In this document: positions 1 to 6,207 of the stretch, in pieces
Layout: each line of letters begins with the position of its first letter
Position numbering within the stretch: the stretch's first letter is position 1
Assembly: GCF_014779665.1 (NCBI RefSeq)
Contig: NZ_JACXYY010000003.1
Location: forward strand, 62,001-126,000
Length of the DNA stretch: 64,000 nucleotides
DNA from: Nocardioides hwasunensis
Lineage (GTDB): Bacteria; Actinomycetota; Actinomycetes; Propionibacteriales; Nocardioidaceae
Reading direction: 5' to 3'
Program-made: the position numbers and the translations under genes
The notes under the pieces: generated by a model
What the model was told of the DNA's origin: nothing
The model's input: the letters and a program-made list of their open reading frames with translations, nothing else
Databases searched by the model: none

Positions 1-784
1 GCCGCTCGAGGCCGGCGAGCGCGGCGATCTCGGGCATGCAGAGCCCGGAGGCGTAGTTGGTGAGCCGGACGTAGCGGCCGAGCTCCTTCGACGTCTCGTC
101 GAGCGCCGCCCGCATCAGGCGGAAGTTCTCCTGGGTGGCGTAGGTGCCGGCGAACCCCTCGCGGGTGGCCCCCTCGGGCACGAAGTCGAGGAGCGACTGG
201 CCGGTCGAGCGGATCACCGCGATCACGTCGGCACCCTCGCGGGCCGCGGCCTGCGCCTGCGGGATGTCCTCGTGGATGTCGCCGGTGGCGACGATGAGGT
301 AGATCCACGGCTTGCTGGGGGCGTCGCCGACCTTCGCGATCAGCTTGTCGCGGGCGGCTCGCTGGCGATCGATCTGCTTGATGCCCACGGCGACGGCCTT
401 GCGCGAGGCTGCCGTCGCGCGGGTGGCGTCCTTGCCCTCGGGGACGCGGAAGGTCACCGAGCCGGCCGCCGCCTTCTGCGCCAGGGTCAGCAGGTCGTCG
501 CCCTCGCCCCGGATCAGGGCGTCCCAGACAGGCAGGCTGACGCCGTGCTCGAGCCCGGTGTCGGCGCGGACGGCGTCGGCGAGGCGGTTCACCCACGGCG
601 TGCCGTCCGGGTCCGCGCCGCCCAGACCCGCCAGGCGCAGCGTGGCCCGCTCGACCGAGACGGTCGTGTGCTGGGTGGCGAGGTCGACGATGGGCTTGCC
701 GACCTGCCGGGCGAGCGTGCGCGCGCGTCGGACGTCGGCGCGGTCGAGGCCGAGCTGATTGGAGGGCCTGCGGGCCGCGGCCAT
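1..784 (-). CDS. kamD: Lysine 5,6-aminomutase alpha subunit (partial, 3' end off the window)
   Basis: This is the N-terminal 261 residues of the large subunit of the adenosylcobalamin- and PLP-dependent D-lysine/beta-lysine 5,6-aminomutase, which moves the terminal amino group of beta-lysine to give 3,5-diaminohexanoate. The translation begins MAAARRPSNQLGLD and contains the family segments GKPIVDLATQHTTVSVERA, PWIYLIVATGDIHEDIPQAQ and YASGLCMPEIAALAGLER. The ATG at 784 shares one base with the TGA of kdd (TGATG), so the two genes are translationally coupled. The beta subunit gene (kamE) would be expected just beyond the left edge. The product substrate of this enzyme is the substrate of Kdd next door. 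Identification rests on recalled family sequence and on the neighbours. Confidence 0.88.
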   Translation of the reverse strand, partial: MAAARRPSNQLGLDRADVRRARTLARQVGKPIVDLATQHTTVSVERATLRLAGLGGADPDGTPWVNRLADAVRADTGLEHGVSLPVWDALIRGEGDDLLTLAQKAAAGSVTFRVPEGKDATRATAASRKAVAVGIKQIDRQRAARDKLIAKVGDAPSKPWIYLIVATGDIHEDIPQAQAAAREGADVIAVIRSTGQSLLDFVPEGATREGFAGTYATQENFRLMRAALDETSKELGRYVRLTNYASGLCMPEIAALAGLER

Positions 785-1851
785 CACAGGCGCCGCTCGA
801 AGAGGGACCGGACGCCCGCGTCGGCGCGGAGCAGCTCCATGGCGTACGCCGCGTGGCCGGGGACGTAGCCGTTGCCGACGAGCATCCGCACGTCGGCGGC
901 CAGTCCCTCGGCACCGAGCGCCGCTGCGCTGAAGCTGGTGGCCATCGAGAAGAAGATGACGGTGCCGCCCTCATCGGTGGAGAGGATCGCGCCGCCCTCG
1001 CAGCCGGGCACGTCGACGCAGACGACGGTGATGTCGGCGGGGCCGCCGGCGGCGGTGACGGCGTCACGCAGGGCGATCGGGTCCCGGGCGTCGGCGACGG
1101 CGACGACGTCGGCGAGGCCCGCCTCGTCGAGCAGATCACGCTCGGCGTCGTGCGGGACCAGCCCGATCGTGCGGCCGGCGCCGGACCGGCGGGCGGCGGC
1201 CAGGCTGAGGGAGCCGGACTTCCCGGCGCCGCCGATCACCACGACCGTCGGGTCCTGCCCGCGGGCGGCGTACTCCCCCACGACGCGCGCGGTGAGCGCG
1301 GGCGCGCCGCAGACGTCCATCACGCTCAGGGACAGCGCCGGGTCGAGGTCGTCGGGGATCACCGCGGCGATCGAACGGCCGAAGAGGATGGCGTAGCCGT
1401 CGCACGGGACCTGCTCGCTGCGGCCGTCCCAGCCGGAGAGTCCGTCCTCGATCACGAGCGGCGTCAGCGTCAGGCTGATCAGCGTCGCGACGCGGTCGCC
1501 CACGGCGAGGCCGAGCGGCGACTCGGGACCGACCTCCTCGACGGTGCCGACGAGCATGCCACCGGAGCCGGTCTCCGGGTTCTGCATCTTCCCGCGGCTG
1601 GCGACGATGTCGAGCACCTCGGCGCGCACGCCGTCGCCGCTGGTCTCGCCGTACTTGGTGTGCTTCCGCTCGAGCTGCCGGAAGGACGCCGCGTCGAGGT
1701 TGAGCCGCTCCACGCGCACGCGCACCTCGTCGGGCCACAGGTCGGCCCGGGCGTCCAGGCGCTGCGCGGCCTGCGGCAGGACCAAGCGGTCGTCGAGGAC
1801 CCGGTGCAGGCCGGTCGGATCACCGGTGCGGACATCCGTCGGGAGGGACAA
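784..1851 (-). CDS. kdd: L-erythro-3,5-diaminohexanoate dehydrogenase
   Basis: NAD(P)-dependent oxidative deaminase of the lysine fermentation pathway, converting 3,5-diaminohexanoate to 5-amino-3-oxohexanoate. The protein is a medium-chain-dehydrogenase-like Rossmann enzyme: N-terminal segment GLHRVLDDRLVLPQAA, then VVVIGGAGKSGSLSLAAA as the dinucleotide-binding loop near residue 200. I place the start at the TTG at 1851, giving 355 aa, because GAAGGA lies about 9 nt upstream and the nearby ATG is out of frame and stops quickly. Longer readings to 1962 would add an N-terminus not expected for the family (about 345 aa). The gene is divergent from kamA across a 153-bp spacer and overlaps kamD by one base. 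Confidence 0.88.
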   Translation of the reverse strand: MSLPTDVRTGDPTGLHRVLDDRLVLPQAAQRLDARADLWPDEVRVRVERLNLDAASFRQLERKHTKYGETSGDGVRAEVLDIVASRGKMQNPETGSGGMLVGTVEEVGPESPLGLAVGDRVATLISLTLTPLVIEDGLSGWDGRSEQVPCDGYAILFGRSIAAVIPDDLDPALSLSVMDVCGAPALTARVVGEYAARGQDPTVVVIGGAGKSGSLSLAAARRSGAGRTIGLVPHDAERDLLDEAGLADVVAVADARDPIALRDAVTAAGGPADITVVCVDVPGCEGGAILSTDEGGTVIFFSMATSFSAAALGAEGLAADVRMLVGNGYVPGHAAYAMELLRADAGVRSLFERRL

Positions 1852-1896
1852 TGCGGGCCATCCTTCTTGTCTGATGCGCTTGAGCCGTAAATCTTC

Positions 1897-1918
1897 CGGC
1901 GCGGCATTGGACGCGCCG
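1897..1918. promoter_or_regulatory. Inverted repeat in the kdd/kamA divergent promoter region
   Basis: A perfect 7-bp inverted repeat, CGGCGCG at 1897-1903 and CGCGCCG at 1912-1918, has an 8-bp spacer. It lies in the 153-bp region between the divergent kdd and kamA starts, which is less GC-rich than the flanking genes. Position and symmetry suggest an operator that could control both arms of the lysine pathway. No regulator gene can be assigned; the Lrp-type gene at 4757-5218 is a possible but unproven candidate. Confidence 0.35.
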
Positions 1919-2004
1919 CACGTTCTCCACGTAGCATCCCAGATGTGTCGCCGCACACACAACCGGCGCGTCCGTCCGCGTCATCTCTGATCACAGGAGA
2001 CCCC

Positions 2005-3471
2005 ATGAGCATCGAGACCGCCAGCCCGCTGGGACAGGCCATCTCCGCCGGCCAGCCCTATCCCTATCGGAAGGTCGAGCTGGTCGAGCCCGACTGGACC
2101 CGCTTCCCCGGCTGGGCCGACGTCACGGCCGACGACTGGGCCTCGGTGCAGTGGCAGCGTGCCCACTGCGTCAAGAACCTCAAGCAGCTGCGCGAGCTGA
2201 CCGGCGACCTGCTCGACGAGCGGTTCTACGCCGACCTCGAGCGCGACCAGGCCGAGCGCGCCACCATGTCGATGCTGGTGCCGCCGCAGATGATGAACAC
2301 GATGGTCCCGACCTTCGAGCCCGCCGGGGCCGGCTCGATGACCGAGGCCTTCTACGCCGACCCGGTGCGCCACTACATGATCCCGGTGTTCAGCGACCGG
2401 CGCACCGACTGGCCCTCGCACCCCCACGCCACGCGTGACTCGCTCCACGAGCACGACATGTGGGCCACCGAGGGCCTCACGCACCGCTACCCCACCAAGG
2501 TGCTCGCCGAGCTGTTGCCGACCTGCCCGCAGTACTGCGGCCACTGCACGCGCATGGACCTCGTCGGCAACTCGACGGTCGTGATCGACAAGCTGAAGTT
2601 CGCCGGCAAGCCCAACGACCGCATCGGCGACATGCTCGACTACCTGCGTCGCACGCCCCAGGTGCGCGACGTCGTGGTCTCCGGCGGCGACGTCGCCAAC
2701 ATGCCGTGGCCGCGCCTCGAGTCGTTCCTCATGTCGGTGCTCGAGGTCGACAACATCCGCGACATCCGGCTCGCCACCAAGGCGCTCGTCGGCCTCCCTC
2801 AGCACTGGCTCCAGCCCGACGTCGTCGAGGGCGTGCACCGCGTCGCGACGGTCGCCCGCGCCCGCGGCGTCTCCCTGGCGATGCACACCCACGCCAACCA
2901 CGCGAACTCCGTGACACCGATCGTCGCCGAGGCGACCCGGGCGATGCTCGACGCCGGCCTGCGCGACGTACGCAATCAGGGTGTGCTGCTCAACGGGGTG
3001 AACGCCGACCCGCACGCCCTGCTCGACCTGTGCTTCCGGCTGCTCGACGGCGCGCAGATCATGCCCTACTACTTCTACATGTGCGACATGATCCCGTTCT
3101 CGGAGCACTGGCGGGTCTCGCTCGCCGACGCCCAGCGCCTCCAGCACCACATCATGGGCTACCTCCCGGGCTTCGCGACGCCGCGCATCGTGTGCGACGT
3201 GCCGTTCGTCGGCAAGCGCTGGGTGCACCAGAACGCCGACTACGACACCGAGCGCGGCATCTCGTTCTGGACGAAGAACTACCGCACCTCGATCGAGGCC
3301 GACGACGCCGAGGCGCTCTCGCGCCTCTACGAGTACTACGACCCGATCCACACCCTCCCCGCCTCCGGCCAGCAGTGGTGGGAGGAGCACGGTCGCCTCG
3401 ACGAGGCCTCGCTCAAGGCCGCCGAGATGGCCGAGGCGTCGCGGCGTACGGCTGCCCTGCAGGCCTGGTGA
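2005..3471 (+). CDS. kamA: Lysine 2,3-aminomutase family radical SAM enzyme
   Basis: Radical SAM, PLP-dependent aminomutase, expected to convert L-lysine to beta-lysine as the first step of the pathway encoded with kdd and kamD. The protein is 488 aa from the ATG at 2005, which has ACAGGAG about 6 nt upstream; the ATG-like start at 1945 is unlikely. The cluster-binding motif CPQYCGHC gives Cys174, Cys178 and Cys181 (C-x3-C-x2-C). Lys404 in PFVGKRW aligns with the PLP lysine of the clostridial enzyme. It is longer than clostridial KamA (about 416 aa) at both ends. The Asp in YMCDM (Asp361) matches one of the two substrate-amine-binding aspartates; the other position appears to be Ala334 in GVNADP. 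Lysine is favoured as substrate by gene context. Confidence 0.85.
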   Translation: MSIETASPLGQAISAGQPYPYRKVELVEPDWTRFPGWADVTADDWASVQWQRAHCVKNLKQLRELTGDLLDERFYADLERDQAERATMSMLVPPQMMNTMVPTFEPAGAGSMTEAFYADPVRHYMIPVFSDRRTDWPSHPHATRDSLHEHDMWATEGLTHRYPTKVLAELLPTCPQYCGHCTRMDLVGNSTVVIDKLKFAGKPNDRIGDMLDYLRRTPQVRDVVVSGGDVANMPWPRLESFLMSVLEVDNIRDIRLATKALVGLPQHWLQPDVVEGVHRVATVARARGVSLAMHTHANHANSVTPIVAEATRAMLDAGLRDVRNQGVLLNGVNADPHALLDLCFRLLDGAQIMPYYFYMCDMIPFSEHWRVSLADAQRLQHHIMGYLPGFATPRIVCDVPFVGKRWVHQNADYDTERGISFWTKNYRTSIEADDAEALSRLYEYYDPIHTLPASGQQWWEEHGRLDEASLKAAEMAEASRRTAALQAW

Positions 3472-3494
3472 CCTCGCGGGCCTGAGGACCCTCG

Positions 3495-3571
3495 CCTCAC
3501 TTGAACCCCCGCTTCAGCGGGGGATCCCCAACATCACCTGGCGTGCACGCGGTGAGAAGTTCGCGGAAGGC
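3495..3571 (+). repeat. Left copy of 77-bp inverted repeat
   Basis: The outer part folds into a hairpin (CCCCCGC at 3506-3512, loop TTCA, GCGGGGG at 3517-3523), followed inward by GGCGTGCAC and GAGAAGTTCGC. Its reverse complement recurs at 4627-4703. It begins 24 nt after the kamA stop. Confidence 0.85.
3506..3523 (+). terminator. Hairpin downstream of kamA
   Basis: Perfect 7-bp GC stem with a TTCA loop, 35 nt after the kamA stop codon, with no U-run. It may terminate kamA transcription, but it is also part of the inverted repeat that flanks the next gene. Confidence 0.55.
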
Positions 3572-3661
3572 ACGAGAAGTCCGGTCTCGTACGGCCTGAG
3601 GTCATCCACAGATTGCCGCACGGCGGTTTCGCGCGGTCGTACGCGCGGGGATGGTGGCGCC

Positions 3662-4618
3662 ATGCAGACGCCGCCACCACCCGATCTGACCGACGTCGTA
3701 CGGCTGCGTCATGAGCTGGTCGCCGACGGGTACACCGACCACCAGCTGGCGATGCTCGTCCGCAGCGGGCTGCTGCACCGCGTGCGACGCGGAGCGTACG
3801 TCGACGCCGCGCTGTGGCGCCGCCTGTCGTCCGAGGACCGGCACCGGGTGCTGGCGCGGGCCGTCCTGCTCAGGGCACATCCCCTGACGGCTCTGACCCA
3901 CGTGTCGACCATCGTCGAGCTGGGCGTCCCGGTGTGGAACATCCCGCTGGACGAGGTGCACACGACCCGCACCGACGGAAAGGGTGGGCGACGCGAAGCC
4001 GGCGTCGTGCACCACGTCGGCGAGCTCAGCGAGAGCGAGGTCCGGGTCGTCAACGGCGTGCGCGTGGGACCGGCCGCGCGATCCGCTGTCGAGGTCATCG
4101 CAACGGCCACGCCGGAGGCGGCGCTCGTCGTCGCCAACGGACTCCTCCATGCCAAGCACATCTCGCGGGAGGAGCTCGTCGCTGCGGCCACCACGATGAA
4201 GCACTGGCCGCACACGCTGTCGGCACACCGGGTCGTGGCGATGGCCGACGAACGTCTGGAGTCGGTCGCCGAGACCCGGACCTACTTCATGTGCCGCACC
4301 TACCGGCTGCCGCGGCCGACGCCGCAGGTGCCAGTGCTCGACGAGCACGGACGTGAGTTCGCCCGGGTCGACTTCGCCTGGCCCGAGCTCGGTGTGTTCC
4401 TCGAGTTCGACGGACGGATCAAGTACGAGCGCTATCGACGCGAGGGAGAGACGCTCGAGGCGTTCCTGATGCGCGAGAAGAAGCGGGAGGAGCGCATCTG
4501 TCAGCTCACCGGCTGGGTATGTCTGCGGATCGGCTGGGCCGACCTCGAGCGACCTGTGTCCACGTGCACCCGCATCCGCAACGTGCTCGAGAGCAACCGG
4601 CGTCCTATCGGCGCCTGA
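3662..4618 (+). CDS. AbiEi-type HTH plus DUF559 (PD-(D/E)xK-like) protein
   Basis: A 318-aa two-part protein. Residues 10-100 resemble the winged-helix antitoxin-like domain of AbiEi proteins, with the HRVRRGAYV pattern at residues 39-47. The C-terminal third looks like a Vsr/DUF559 endonuclease fold: ESVAETR helix near 200-206, Asp237 in RVDFAW, Glu248 and Asp250 in FLEFDGR, and a basic helix REKKREERICQLTGW at 271-285. That order (D, E-x-D, K) fits a PD-(D/E)xK nuclease core, but activity is inferred. No toxin partner gene is adjacent, so an abortive-infection role is not supported here. The ATG at 3662 has GGGGA about 10 nt upstream. The gene sits alone between 77-bp inverted repeats. Confidence 0.75.
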   Translation: MQTPPPPDLTDVVRLRHELVADGYTDHQLAMLVRSGLLHRVRRGAYVDAALWRRLSSEDRHRVLARAVLLRAHPLTALTHVSTIVELGVPVWNIPLDEVHTTRTDGKGGRREAGVVHHVGELSESEVRVVNGVRVGPAARSAVEVIATATPEAALVVANGLLHAKHISREELVAAATTMKHWPHTLSAHRVVAMADERLESVAETRTYFMCRTYRLPRPTPQVPVLDEHGREFARVDFAWPELGVFLEFDGRIKYERYRREGETLEAFLMREKKREERICQLTGWVCLRIGWADLERPVSTCTRIRNVLESNRRPIGA

Positions 4619-4626
4619 CATCACGG

Positions 4627-4703
4627 GCGTACTGCGAACTTCTACGGGTGTGCACGCCCCCCGAGGTTGGCGATCCCCCGCAGGGGCGGGGGTTCGAGTG
4701 AAG
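4627..4703 (-). repeat. Right copy of 77-bp inverted repeat
   Basis: Inverted partner of 3495-3571, starting 8 nt after the stop of the nuclease-like gene. It contains the hairpin CCCCCGC (4675-4681), loop AGGG, GCGGGGG (4686-4692). It could also act as terminator for the gene. A G-rich tract follows at 4704-4750. Confidence 0.85.
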
Positions 4704-4756
4704 GAAGGGGCGGGGGCGGGGGCGGGGCGGGGACGCAGGGGTGCGGGCGCGGACCG

Positions 4757-5218
4757 TCAGGCGATCGGACGGTTCTCGTACGGCGTCGAGAGCACGATGG
4801 TCGTGCGGGTCGAGACGGTGGCGACGCCTCGGATCCGAGCGAGGAGGTCCTCGAGGTCGCGGGGGGTGGCGACGCGGATCTTGAGGATGTAGGACTCCTC
4901 GCCCGCGACCGACCAGCACGACTCGATCTCCGGGATGCCGGAGAGGCGGTCGGGGTAGTCGTCGGGCTGCGAGGGGTCGATCGGGGTGATCGAGATGAAG
5001 GCGGTGAGCGGGCGCCCGAGCTGGTCGTGGTCGACGGTCGCGCCGTAGCCGGTGATCAGCCCGCGCTGCTCGAGCCGCTTGACCCGCTGGTGCACCGCCG
5101 AGGTCGACAGGTCGGTCGCCTTGCCGAGGTCGGTGAAGGACATCCGGCCGTCGGCGGCCAGGAGGGACAGGATCTGCCGGTCCTTGGACTCGACCTCGGG
5201 AGAGCTCACGGCACGCAC
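4757..5218 (-). CDS. Lrp/AsnC family transcriptional regulator
   Basis: A 153-aa regulator of the feast/famine family. It has an N-terminal HTH (KDRQILSLLAADGRMSFTDLG, then STSAVHQRVKRLEQRGLI) and a C-terminal RAM ligand-binding domain (VAGEESYILKIRVATPRDLEDLLARI) that normally binds an amino acid and drives oligomerisation. The usual length is about 150 aa, so it is complete. The start is GTG at 5218, with a second in-frame GTG at 5209. It begins one base after the stop of the exonuclease gene and is probably co-transcribed with it. Its ligand is unknown. The nearby lysine catabolic genes make lysine worth considering, but this is inference only. Confidence 0.85.
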   Translation of the reverse strand: MRAVSSPEVESKDRQILSLLAADGRMSFTDLGKATDLSTSAVHQRVKRLEQRGLITGYGATVDHDQLGRPLTAFISITPIDPSQPDDYPDRLSGIPEIESCWSVAGEESYILKIRVATPRDLEDLLARIRGVATVSTRTTIVLSTPYENRPIA

Positions 5219-5219
5219 C

Positions 5220-6155
5220 CTAGTCCGACCCGGACAGCGCCTGCACGAGTCTCACCGCCGACGAGCCGAGGCCCCAGCGCTCGTCGAGGGCCATCAGCGC
5301 GTCCTGGTCGGCCGGCGTGCGTGGACGGGTCAGGTCGGGCGCACCCAGGTCCAGGTCACGGCGTACGGCGACCACCTGGGGTGCGACGTCGAGGTAGTCG
5401 AGCGCGGCCTTGATCCTGCCCCGCGGACCGGGCCCCATGTCGGACTCGGGATCGCCGGCGGCCGCGACGATCGCGTCGACGTCTCCGAAGCGGTTGATGA
5501 GGGTGGCTGCCGTCTTGTCGCCGACACCCGCCACTCCCGGCAGTCCGTCGGAGGTGTCACCGCGCAGCGTGGCGAGGTCGGCGTAGTGGCGCGCGTCGAC
5601 GCCGTACTTGCCGCGGATCCAGGCGTTGTCGACGCGCTCGTGCTTGCTGACCCCGCGCGCGACGTAGAGCACGCGGACCTCGGTCTCGTCGTCGACGAGC
5701 TGGAAGAGGTCGCGGTCGCCGGTGACGATGTCGACCGGCATCCCGGCATTGGTGGCCAGCGTGCCGATGACGTCGTCGGCCTCCATCTCGGGGTGCCCGA
5801 CGACCGCGATGCCGAAGGCCTCGAGCACGGCGAGGATGACCGGGATCTGCGCCTCGAGGGGGTCAGGCACCTCCTCGACGTCCGGCTTCGGGCCGGCGAC
5901 CTCCGTGACGACGCGATGCGCCTTGTAGGACGGGATGAGGTCGACGCGCCACTGCGGGCGCCAGTCGTCGTCCCAGCAGCACACCAGGTGGCTCGGGTCG
6001 TACTCCCCCACCAGTCGGCTGATGAAGTCCATCAGCCCACGCACGGCGTTGACGGGGGTGCCGTCGGGTGCCTTCACCGAGTCGGGCACGCCGAAGAACG
6101 CGCGGAAGTAGAGCGAAGCGGTGTCGAGCAGCAGGAGGCGGTCGCCGGTGGCCAT
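5220..6155 (-). CDS. 5'-3' exonuclease (FEN/PolI N-terminal-like)
   Basis: A 311-aa stand-alone 5' nuclease of the PIN/FEN superfamily, like the N-terminal domain of DNA polymerase I. Metal-binding acidic residues appear in LLLLDTASLYFRAFFG, EMEADDVIGTLA and IVTGDRDLFQLV. The helix-3-turn-helix DNA-binding segment is LRGDTSDGLPGVAGVGDKTAATLI. It likely acts in flap or RNA-primer removal and repair. The ATG at 6155 has AAGG about 8 nt upstream; a longer GTG reading to 6188 is less likely. It lies 52 nt downstream of the helicase gene, in the same orientation. Confidence 0.88.
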   Translation of the reverse strand: MATGDRLLLLDTASLYFRAFFGVPDSVKAPDGTPVNAVRGLMDFISRLVGEYDPSHLVCCWDDDWRPQWRVDLIPSYKAHRVVTEVAGPKPDVEEVPDPLEAQIPVILAVLEAFGIAVVGHPEMEADDVIGTLATNAGMPVDIVTGDRDLFQLVDDETEVRVLYVARGVSKHERVDNAWIRGKYGVDARHYADLATLRGDTSDGLPGVAGVGDKTAATLINRFGDVDAIVAAAGDPESDMGPGPRGRIKAALDYLDVAPQVVAVRRDLDLGAPDLTRPRTPADQDALMALDERWGLGSSAVRLVQALSGSD

Positions 6156-6207
6156 GGCGTGAGCCTTCCACACGCCGCCCACACGCACCCCCGTGCCGCA
6201 GGCGCCG

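Larger units (their letters stand above)
3495..4703. mobile_element. Candidate inverted-repeat-bounded element carrying one nuclease-like gene
   Basis: A 1,209-bp segment is bounded by imperfect 77-bp inverted repeats (3495-3571 and 4627-4703). The repeats align without gaps and agree at roughly 58 of 77 positions by hand. Conserved blocks are GAACCCCCGC, GCGGGGGATC, GGCGTGCAC and AGAAGTTCGC. Each copy contains a GC-rich hairpin at its outer side. The only gene inside is the AbiEi/DUF559-type gene at 3662-4618. No transposase is present and I saw no clear target-site duplication. It could be a non-autonomous element moved in trans, a nuclease-driven selfish cassette, or simply two related terminators around a gene. 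Confidence 0.5.

Noticed and set aside
272..1890. Long plus-strand frames opposite kamD and kdd
   Set aside because: They are shadow frames of real minus-strand genes, with Arg/Gly/Asp-rich composition and no recognisable family.
3602..4624. 340-aa minus-strand frame opposite the nuclease-like gene
   Set aside because: It mirrors the third-codon GC of the plus-strand gene and has no domain; the plus-strand gene carries the family motifs.
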